NCBI GenBank assembly: GCA_029959085.1
Contig: JARWIR010000011.1
Coordinates: forward strand, 7,379,840 to 7,443,839
Length of the DNA stretch: 64,000 nt
Reading direction: 5' to 3'
DNA from: Nemophila menziesii
Taxonomy: Eukaryota > Streptophyta > Magnoliopsida > Boraginales > Hydrophyllaceae
A program made the position numbers and the translations under genes. Position 1 is the first letter of the stretch; each line of letters begins with the position of its first letter. Shown in pieces: positions 56,546 to 64,000 of this stretch. The notes beneath the pieces were generated by a model. It was not told the origin of the DNA. It did no database searches and saw nothing but the letters and a program-made list of their open reading frames with translations.

Positions 56546-57783
56546 AAGCGGTTAGCTCATCGTGCTAGACAGTTCTTTTGGGAGGATCCTTTCCTCTACA
56601 AAGTTTGTGCTGACCAGATGATACGAAGATGTGTAGCAAGGGAGGAAACTAAAGCCATTATAGCTGGATGCCATGATTCACTCTATGGAGGACATTTCAA
56701 GGGAGATAGAACTGCTGCTAAGGTATTCCAATCAGGTTTTTACTGGTCTTCTCTTGGTAAAGATTGTCATGAATATGTTAAGAGATGTACGAGATGCCAG
56801 TTTACCGGAAACATATCCAAGATGGATGAGATGCCACGTAATAATGTGTTAAAAGTTGAAATATTCGATGTTTGGGGTATAGACTTTATGGGTATTTTTG
56901 TTCCTTCAAATGGTAACCTCTACATCTTATTAGTTGTTGATTACGTGTCTAAGTGGGTAGAAGCTGTGGCTTTACCTACCAATGATTCACGAGTGGTGAT
57001 TAAGTTCTTAAAATCACATATTTTCACTAGACATGGTACACCTAGAGTGATTATTAGCAATGGAGGATCTCATTTCGTTAATAAGTATTTGAAGATTGTT
57101 CTAAAGAAATATGGAGTTAGAAAACGTGTATCTACTGCATATCATCCACAATCCAATGGTCAAGCTGAAGTATCGAATCGTGAAGTGAAATCAATCCTAG
57201 AGAAAACCGTTGGTCCTACAAGAAAAGATTGGTCAATGAAGTTAGATGATGCGTTGTGGGCCTATCGTACTGCGTTTAAGACTCCAGTTGGGGCATCTCC
57301 CTATCGTATGGTGTATGGTAAGGCATGTCACTTACCTCTTGAGCTTGAAATGGGTGCCTATTGGGCGATTTGCGCAGTTGAACTTAGATCCTACCTTAGC
57401 CGGAAAGAATCGTATGATGAAGCTTAACGAACTTGACGAATTCCGATTGAATGCTTATGAAAATGCTAAACTTTACAAAGAAAACACGAAGAAATGGCAT
57501 GACAATCGGATTCGTACAAAGAACTTTGAAGTGGGACAAAGAGTATTGAAGTATAATTCAAAGTTCAGCAATTATCCGGGTAAGTTAAGGTCTAAGTGGT
57601 CAGGTCCATACATTGTGACCAAAGTTACACCTCATGGGGCGATAGAAATAGTATATCCGCTAGAGAACCGTACCTTCATGGTGAACAGTCACAGATTAAA
57701 GATATACCATGGAGGTGAAGATACCAACCGCTTGGAAGATCCACATCCCGGGGAGGTCATGTATCTCCTCGAGATTCCTTAGA
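56546..57783 (+). pseudogene. Athila integrase, int2, broken and with catalytic Asp changed
   Basis: The zinc-binding N-terminal domain reads [16 protein letters not shown] then [11 protein letters not shown]. The core has VWGIDFMG (first Asp) near 56875. IISNGGSHF near 57050 has Asn where the family has Asp (ISDGGSHF). HPQSNGQAE holds the Glu near 57165. So one of the three DDE residues is lost. The frame from 56618 stops at 57427. A frameshift near 57385 leads to the C-terminal part in another frame (FEVGQRVLKYNSK, SKWSGPYIVTKV) ending at 57782. A stop at 56540-56542 separates it from RNase H. Confidence 0.88.
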
Positions 57784-58009
57784 AGCGTGAGGTAACCCGT
57801 CGAGCTTAACGACGTTAAATAAAAGCCAATTCTTTGTATATTAGTTGAGTTTTTAAATTTTCGCAATGTAAAATAGTTTGATTTTCATAATTTTAGTGTT
57901 TATTATTAAGAAATGAGGAAGGGTAGTTGTTTTTGATGCTTTCAGGGGTAAAAAGGTCACGAGTTTGGGGTCGAAAGGGCGAAAATTAGAAGAAAAAGAG
58001 GTTGGTATC

Positions 58010-58565
58010 CAGGGGAAACCGGGTACCCGGTTTTGCAAGAACCGGGAACCCGGTTCTGACGCTGTAGCCAACCACCAAAACGCAACAAGGCGCGTGTTGA
58101 CTCGCGCCATCGACAGAAACCAGGGCCCCGGTTTGCACAAATGCGGGTACCCGGTTTTGGAGCTGTAATTTTTCAACTTCTCTGACCCAGCGTCTTGGAA
58201 GCTTGCCATTTGTTGCGTTTTGATTCGCGATCTCATCGGAAACCGCGTACCCGGATTCCACAAAACCGGGAACCCGGTTTTGGTGCTGCACTTTTTGATT
58301 TTTCTGACCCAGCGTCCTGGGTCTTGCCGTTTGCTGCGTCATCGCCTGCGTATCAACCCACATCAGCGTGGCAAACCGGGTACCCGGATTTGCCAAAACC
58401 GGGAACCCGGTTTCGAAGGGTAGAAGTTCTGACCCAGCATCTTGGGGTCCAGCCTTTGGTTGCGTATCGAGGTAAAAAAAATTAATAAAGTAATTTTCTG
58501 CGCCGTCACAGCGACGCGGAACCGGGTACCCGGATTTGCGAAACCGGGAACCCGGTTTGCATTTG
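58010..58565 (+). repeat. GC-rich nested-palindrome array, int2 (five copies)
   Basis: Palindromic blocks lie at 58016-58056, 58116-58158, 58239-58281, 58373-58413 and 58518-58559. Spacing is about 100, 123, 134 and 145 bp. The core is aaaccgggtacccggattt followed by gcgaaaccgggaacccggt. The first half contains the perfect 12-bp palindrome ccgggtacccgg, and the two halves also pair with each other. A second motif, ctgacccagcg, recurs between blocks at about 58183, 58305 and, altered, 58429. A sixth palindrome lies at 61071-61112. Long minus-strand frames here are by-products. Confidence 0.88.
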
Positions 58566-58950
58566 TGAGAGGCGGTTTTGAGTGTCTTAACATAGTTTTC
58601 TTAGCCTCTTCTGCAAGTTTTTACCTAAAACGCACCAATAGCCTCCCCACCTCCAAAAATCATCATTAAAACCTTTATATATATCATCAAATCCTACCCT
58701 CTTTCATCACAAAAACACAAAATCAACTCACCTCTTCACCAAAATAACATCCAGTCCTTAGTTTTTCCCAAAGATTCTTCTTCACCTAATCCTTAAATTA
58801 AACCCAATTCTTTCTTCTCCCATTCAAATTGAACAAATACCCATCTCATATTCCACCTTATTCTTCAATTCCTAAGCCTCAAAACATCAAATTTCTAAAC
58901 TTTTTTCTAGTTTCTCACTATTTGAAGTTTTGAGTTTGGGGTGGAAAGAG
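58566..58950 (+). other. int2 spacer before ORF3
   Basis: This is non-coding, pyrimidine- and A-rich sequence homologous to 49385-49744 of int1. It ends with tttgaagttttgagtttgg at 58921-58939, just before the ORF3 start. No gene is seen. Confidence 0.6.
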
Positions 58951-60269
58951 ATGACTAATAGAACCGGTGATTTCCGAAGAACTGCTCCTAGAAAGAAAAC
59001 CACCATTGGTGGTTCCCAAGAACAAGCTATTGAGATTCCTGATTCGTGTCCTAAACGAAAAATTGATGAAGTTAAGCTTGCTCCCAAGAGAAAAGAACTC
59101 ACAGGTCAAAAGAGAAGATTAATTGATGAGCCAGAGAGTGAGGAAAAACATGAAGATGAGATTGAGAAGAAAATTGAGGATGAAACTGAACAAGAAGTTC
59201 CGGAAGTACCAGTTCAACAGAAACCCCCGTGTATGAAGATGTGGGCCCACAAGCCTAAGAGGGTTTATACTTCGTGGAATGATCAGGTTCGTGTAAGAAT
59301 TGAATTTTTGAAATTTGGTGAGGAGACAGATTTTCCTAAGGGTATTATGAGTAGTGCACACAAAGAATATGTTGTGGCTTGTGACAAGTTTGGTTGGAAA
59401 GAATTAAGAGAAAGGAAGCTTGATTTATTCCTACTTTTGTGCGAGAATTTTATGAAGGATTAGCTATTTCCCGTGAGGCAATTGAAATTCGCAAAAAGGT
59501 AGTTCCTTTCTCTATTGAACTTATTCGGAAATCTTTGAAATTACCCAACTTTTCTGGATTATGTCCATTCCAAGAAACCCTTAATCACCCTTCTTTCGAT
59601 TATGAATCCCTTTGAGGGACCATGCTTATTAATGGGGCTAGCCCAATTCCTGAAGGAGAAAGATATCCTGGACAGTTTTACAGCAGTAATTTAACACCTA
59701 GTGCGAAGGTTTGGTCTCGTTTCATAATACCTACTTTCTATGGAATTAAACACACATCCGAGTTGAAGAAAGAGCATATCATTTTTATTAAGTGTGTTTT
59801 GGAGAAGAAACCAATGAACGTTGCTAAAATTATTTATGACACAATCATGGAATTCGCGAAGTCTCCAATGAAACAACAAAATCTCAAGTTCCCTTGTACT
59901 ATCACTACTTTGTGCTTAGACGCAAAGATTCCGCGTAGGAACGCAGATATTGACGGTGTTTCAGTTGGTGTGAGTATGGCATTGAGTACGATTCAGAATA
60001 TCCATGATGAAGCAACACGAGCTACGAAGACTCCTAGAGCTGCTCCATCAAAGAAAGCGTAGACTGTTCCTGAGTTGGAATCGAAGATTAGGGTGTTGGA
60101 AGAGAATCAAGAGAAGATGATTGCTACCTTGGGAAACGTGACAAGAGAATTGGACCTACTTCGAACTTTTATCTTAGGCGTAAACACACTTCAAAACGCG
60201 ATTTATGATGATGTTACGCGAGATAAAGGTCCAGAACGCAACACCGATAACCAGCCACGCGCTGGTTAA
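58951..60269 (+). pseudogene. Athila ORF3, int2 (frameshift and stops)
   Basis: ORF3 is the extra gene between pol and the 3' LTR in Athila elements. Its function is unknown. The start chosen is MTNRTGDFRRTAPRKK at 58951. A basic then Glu-rich N-terminus is followed by VYTSWNDQVRVRIEFL. At about 59430 the frame shifts into PTFVREFYEGLAI and VPFSIELIRKSLKLP, wording typical of the plant transposon domain in this ORF. A TGA at about 59613 precedes 59622-60062, which has SPIPEGERYPGQFYSSN and VWSRFIIPTFYGIKHTSE. After a TAG at 60060 a coiled coil follows (ELESKIRVLEENQEKM), ending NTDNQPRAG with a stop at 60267. No signal peptide or membrane span is seen. Confidence 0.8.
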
Positions 60270-61735
60270 GATACGTTTTCTAATCCTTCCTTTTAGTGTA
60301 GATTAGTTTAAATTCTTTATTGAGTCTCTTCGAGTCGTGGGTACACGGCTCATTTCTTAGTTTGGGGTGGGGTTCGTTGCCTCATCCCAATTTTTATGTG
60401 TTACGTGTTTTATTTGCTTTCAATAAAAGAATTTTCGGAGTTGCGTTTGACTGTAGAAAATTTTAAATATCCCTTTAAGCATACTTTTGATGAATCGATG
60501 ATAGTAAACAGTGGACTTTAGGGATTGATATAAAATGCATTTAGAATTGCATGCAAACATAGATAATTGATAGGAAAAATTAATGAACAATGCAAATGAA
60601 GTAAGCTTGTACTTAAGGAATATGTTTGGTGTGTAGAACGTGAAATACTAAGTAATAGAGAACCCACCTAGATATGAACTAAAGACAAGCTATGTACTTA
60701 GGAAAATGATAGGGGCAGTTCTTTGTTAGCCATTTGTAACCTTTTTAGCCTTCTATCCCTTGTATTAATTATTATCCGTCTTAGCCCACTTTGAGCCTTT
60801 AGCCTTTTCTTTGTAGCCACGATATAATCCATTATCCCTTAGATTATTAGGCATGACCATATGACCCGCACTTGAATCACAATCCTGAGACATGTCTCGA
60901 GCTTGAGTTTGGGGTGGTGGGTCCACTTATGGGGAATTTAATGGATTTGGATTGATGTGCTTTGTATTGTAGCACAATTGCAGATGATATATAATTGTAA
61001 CCCTTTGCCGGGAATGAGAAAAAATGAAAAAGAAAGAAAAAATGAAAAAAATTGAAAATTCATACAGTAGAAACCGGGTACCCGGATTTCACAAAACCGG
61101 GAACCCGGTTTGCGTCTGTAAAAAAAATAGAAAAAAGAGCAAAGAAAAGAAAAAGAAAAATATGAATGAATAAAACATCCGGCAAAGTGGAATTTGTCTG
61201 AAAATCACCGTGTTTATAGTGGGTAGACATGGGACGCTAAATTGTTGCGTAAATGGGCGAGTGAGAACATTTTTTAGCGTAAACTCAAGCTCGAGGACAT
61301 TTGTTGATGGTAAGTGAGGAGAGAGCCAAAAGCTCACTTCAAATTTACCAAATATACATACACACCGTCCTTAAGCCAATATTAAAACCATAAAGACCTC
61401 GTTATTCCTAAGTATATAGTGAATTTATAACTCTGTTGATAGGGAATGTACTAGGTAGAGCGTTCAAAGCGATTTAGTATTAATGACTACCCTATATCCA
61501 TCATACAGAGATGAGTACAAGTGTAATCTTCAAGCATTGCGACTTTAATTTTATGATTGAGATTATTTTTGTTTGATTTTGCATTATAGATGTATGTGTA
61601 TATTAGTTTCTAGAGTTTGCTATATGAGATTTATCTTAAGACTTGCTTTAGGTGTTTTTGCTAGCTTCTACTTGTTCTTACGTTTACTTCTACCCCTTTG
61701 TTTTGTTTTGTTTTACTTTGTCGGGACGACAAAGG
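60270..61735 (+). other. int2 3' non-coding region
   Basis: This contains gagtttggggtgg-type purine tracts at 60355-60372 and 60903-60920. An A-rich low-complexity part with gaaaaagaaagaaaaaatg lies at 61015-61060, and the sixth palindrome at 61071-61112. A stretch at 61260-61735 is shared, reversed, with 43855-44331. The minus-strand frame 61089-61337 is not supported as a gene. Confidence 0.7.
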
Positions 61736-61751
61736 TTTGAGTTGGGGGTCT
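61736..61751 (+). other. Polypurine tract of the Athila element
   Basis: The sequence gtttgagttgggggtct lies immediately before LTR3. It is the expected site for plus-strand priming. The minus-strand element has the same tract beside its LTR (43841-43855). Confidence 0.75.
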
Positions 61752-62199
61752 TGATGTCTCCCTAATTGTTCTTATTTTCGACCCTTGGGAGACATCATTT
61801 TTTATGTTTAATTGAATATTTTGATAGACTTTTGAGTTAAAAATGCAATAATCTGGAATTCCTATTTTATTTCTAGTATTTTTTATTTATTAAACTTTTG
61901 CGCGTAATCTTGTGTATTTTAGTGAAAAGTTTGTAGATTTTAAATATTCTCTAGGAATGGAATCCGAGAAGAGAATCAAAGATCGTGATATGGAGTCAAG
62001 ACTTGAAGATAAATCCCGAAGGAATTTGATTTTAAAGTCGCAAATCTGGAAAATAGGCCAAAGATTGCTGATTTCGAGACACTTAAGAGATGATTTAGCC
62101 GCTGACCTTTGAAGAGAATATGTTCCTTTTCGAGTTACAGAAATTTAGCAAGTGATTTCAGGTCAATCGGAGTTATAACGAATCGGCTAGAGCTGTTGT
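61752..62199 (+). mobile_element. Athila LTR3, truncated after about 450 bp
   Basis: It starts TGATGTCTCCC and matches LTR1 up to about 62196 (ggctagagctgttgtagtg). There it switches to copia-leader sequence of a composite unit. The junction has gtagtgag against gcagtgag in unit C at 12231, a short shared word that could have guided the join. Confidence 0.85.
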
Positions 62200-63483
62200 A
62201 GTGAGTTTCTCGTAGTGGTATAAGGTGTTCGTTTTTTATTTATATAACTATTTTATAATACCCTTGCAACAACCAGGTTATACTTAGTTTCTTGTGTTTG
62301 TAATAGAACAAATATTTGCTTCCATTTCGTCGTGAAGTGGTTGTAAAAGGTTTTTTGTTCTAACCTCGGGTTAAAGAGACATGAAGATTAGCTGAGAATC
62401 TTGCAAATACTAAGAAGGACACCTTAGTTAGTGTTGTAGGAAAACCGAACCATTCTAATCGTTGTCTATCTTTCTTTCCCTACACTCTTTACAATCCCCA
62501 CTCTAGTATCTTTTAGCTTTCTCTAACTTAATGTATTCTAGATAACTTACAGAATAATATTTTACATTGTCTTTTAATTTTATCTACTTAAAATAAAATT
62601 AGCCTATTAATTTCTATAATCATATTCAATTCTGTTTCTAGGCTTTTATTGAATATTAGTTGGTATCAAATCCTAGCTATATTTTGTACTTAACCATTTC
62701 TAGAGTATAAACAACATGGATTCTAACCAACCGGAAGGTTCATACTCTACTAGATCTCCGTCCTTTTCAGGTATAAACTACTTTGAGTGAAAGAAGAGAG
62801 TGGATATTTACATCAATGGATTGTCTATATTTTATGGATGGTTATCAAAGATGGTATTCAGGTTCCTTTCCAATATGAAACTGGCACAATAATGAAAGAT
62901 CACAAAGATCTCACCCCGAACGAGTTAGTGAATGTTATTTGCCTCATGAAATGTGGGAGATTTCAGAGCCATCATATCAAGGTAGGGTGGATATCAAATA
63001 AACTATGGTTGGTCTCCATATGAACGTTTTTGAATGGAGCCTGATAAAATCTCAAATGCAATGCATCAAAGATTCTCAAACATTGTAAACACCTTGATGA
63101 CTATTGGTCAAACCTACATCCATAAAGAGAAATGCTAAAAACTTAAATATGTTCTTCCAAAGAAATATAAGTCAAAGATAATGTCTACAAGAGACACAAA
63201 GGATCTCTAAAACTTGACGGTTCATGATCTTATATTAAATTTCATGACAAAAGAACATGTGTTTGAAGATGAAATATTAAGAGATGATGCTTTGAGGTAG
63301 AGTTCAAAAACCCATTTCCTTTCATGCCTCAATTAGCAAGAAGAAGGAAAGAAACGAAAAGAAGAAAAGTGAAGGGGAAGAGAATTCCTATGAAGAAGAG
63401 ACTAGTGAAGATTAAGAACTGGCTATGTTGACAAAAGATATGAAGAGATTTATAAGATATAAAAGATTTTCCAAAAAAGAATT
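62200..63483 (+). pseudogene. Copia leader, primer-binding site and gag (copy F)
   Basis: This matches 12235-13575 of unit C. The primer site tggtatcaaatccta is intact at 62661-62675. Gag starts MDSNQPEGSYSTRSPSFSG at 62716, then a stop (TGA at about 62788) and frameshifts follow. The frame 62787-63023 carries WMVIKDGIQVPFQYETGTIM and DLTPNELVNVICLMKC, typical of UBN2-type gag. The Lys/Glu-rich stretch is at 63340-63420. At about 63483 the sequence jumps, before the zinc knuckle, to the end part of the unit. Confidence 0.75.
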
Positions 63484-64000
63484 AGATCGAACCTGCCACA
63501 ACCCGAGAAAAATCACTTGGAATTACTTCAATGCATAGTAAGGGTTTCTCCTTTTTCTATCTTAGATCATCTGCAGCCACTGCGCTAAATGGATATTTAT
63601 TGCAAAAAAAAAAATCAATTAAACAAGACAATATAAGAGAAAATTTCACACTCAAACATCCCCTTAATGCAATAAGAACATCACTGTTCATAGGTAAAGA
63701 CATCCTACTATTATAAATATGACAATTTTTAGATATGTGTATAAAATTATACAAACGAGTGAAATTACACATAAATTTTAATTTTATATCATTTTGTTTT
63801 GTAGAGTTTAATTAAAAAGTTGATTGTTTTTAGACTTGGGCAATATCCTCGTGTAGGAGGAATCCTTGTGGCGATGTTATCTTTGTAGAAGAGCAAATAC
63901 TTGGGTGATTGTGAATTTGATATTTTTTAGTAAATATAAACTTGGAAGATGAGTTTGAATAACAAAAAGAATAAAAAAAAAAGAGAATAGATTGAAGTTT
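63484..64000 (+). repeat. Composite unit end joined to the start of the next unit (copy F)
   Basis: 63484-63829 is the reverse complement of 18310-17980, the unit end. From about 63830 (tgattgtttttagac) the sequence is the start of another unit and matches 8060-8230. This is the same end-to-start junction seen at about 25985 and 33812, now on the plus strand. The CpG-rich block and NLR fragment are missing because of the jump at 63483. Confidence 0.8.
63494..63579 (-). pseudogene. Exon-like conserved block (copy F)
   Basis: Reverse-strand counterpart of 18217-18303. The right edge has ctgcgc, the reverse complement of gcgcag, and the left edge has the complement of a gt donor. One base is missing relative to the other copies, so the frame is broken. 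The parent gene is not recognised. Confidence 0.35.

Larger units (their letters stand above)
44332..62199 (+). mobile_element. Tandem Athila-type Ty3 array: LTR1-int1-LTR2-int2-LTR3
   Basis: LTR1 is 44332-45902, int1 45903-50629, LTR2 50630-52164, int2 52165-61751 and LTR3 61752-62199 (truncated). The TGGCGCC primer site, DLGAS-type protease, FMDD RT, integrase, and an extra ORF3 behind pol place both internals in the Athila lineage. Int1 lacks the RT-integrase core. Sharing of one LTR between two internals fits unequal recombination between LTRs. The right end is fused to a composite unit at about 62200. Confidence 0.88.

Noticed and set aside
58010..58565. Regularly spaced palindromic repeats resembling a CRISPR array
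   Set aside because: The setting is a plant retrotransposon. Spacers are themselves repeated, spacing varies, and no cas genes are present.
57853..58593. Several overlapping frames on both strands with repeated RVPGF and PGTRF words
   Set aside because: The repeated peptides are produced by the nested palindromes, which read alike on both strands. There is no sign of a real protein.
58951..60269. Envelope gene of an endogenous retrovirus
   Set aside because: ORF3 holds the position of an envelope gene, but no signal peptide, membrane span or cleavage site is visible. Its wording fits the plant transposon domain of Athila ORF3.

Overview
This window looks like a heterochromatic, transposon-packed stretch of a flowering plant nuclear genome. 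The evidence is AT-rich non-coding DNA, L1-type LINEs with a plant-style zinc-knuckle ORF1, Athila-type Ty3 retrotransposons, copia gag and a solo copia LTR, MITEs, a probable SINE, and telomere-like satellite motifs. Fragments of two plant gene families, an RPW8-type NLR and a ZF-HD homeodomain protein, are also present. The RPW8-type NLR fragment suggests a eudicot, which is an inference. I see no intact host gene, rRNA or convincing tRNA. Almost every open frame belongs to a transposable element, and nearly all are broken. All boundaries were judged by eye.

Layout. 1-2.4 kb: AT-rich DNA with a small tandem repeat and two MITEs. 2.4-3.9 kb: a partial copy of the window's dominant repeat unit, then a SINE-like insertion. 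4.1-6.1 kb: four monomers of a 450-504 bp satellite with telomere-like motifs. 6.1-8.05 kb: a LINE 5' UTR with a dense TTGAC cluster and a decayed ORF1. 8.06-14.75 kb: one plus-strand copy of a composite unit. 14.75-17.9 kb: a minus-strand, 5'-truncated LINE. 17.98-35.0 kb: at least three minus-strand composite units head to tail. 35.0-36.05 kb: a gag fragment. 36.05-40.9 kb: a nearly complete minus-strand LINE. 40.9-42.3 kb: the start of a composite unit plus the same LINE ORF1 seen at 6-8 kb. 42.3-44.3 kb: the 3' end of a minus-strand Athila element. 44.3-62.2 kb: two plus-strand Athila internal regions in an LTR-internal-LTR-internal-LTR array. 62.2-64 kb: another plus-strand composite unit and the start of the next.

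The most interesting object is the composite unit, about 6.4 kb before later insertions. It carries in fixed order a long AT-rich part, a ZF-HD homeodomain tail, a dead copia leader and gag, a CpG-rich block with short internal repeats, an RPW8-type NLR fragment, and an exon-like 87-nt block. The last two lie on the opposite strand to the first parts. Copies occur in both orientations and share disabling mutations. This implies that an already dead composite was multiplied as DNA, forming tandem arrays and a large imperfect inverted repeat centred near 14.7-18 kb.

The second notable object is the Athila pair. Between pol and ORF3 each internal region has an array of GC-rich, nested palindromes spaced about 100-145 bp apart, with one more copy near the 3' end. 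The two internal regions decayed differently. The first lost the RT-RNase H-integrase core and most of ORF3. The second keeps all domains but has nonsense codons, frameshifts, and Asp-to-Asn changes at the protease and integrase active sites. The LTR between them lost its 3' edge and the primer-binding site by a deletion between short direct repeats.
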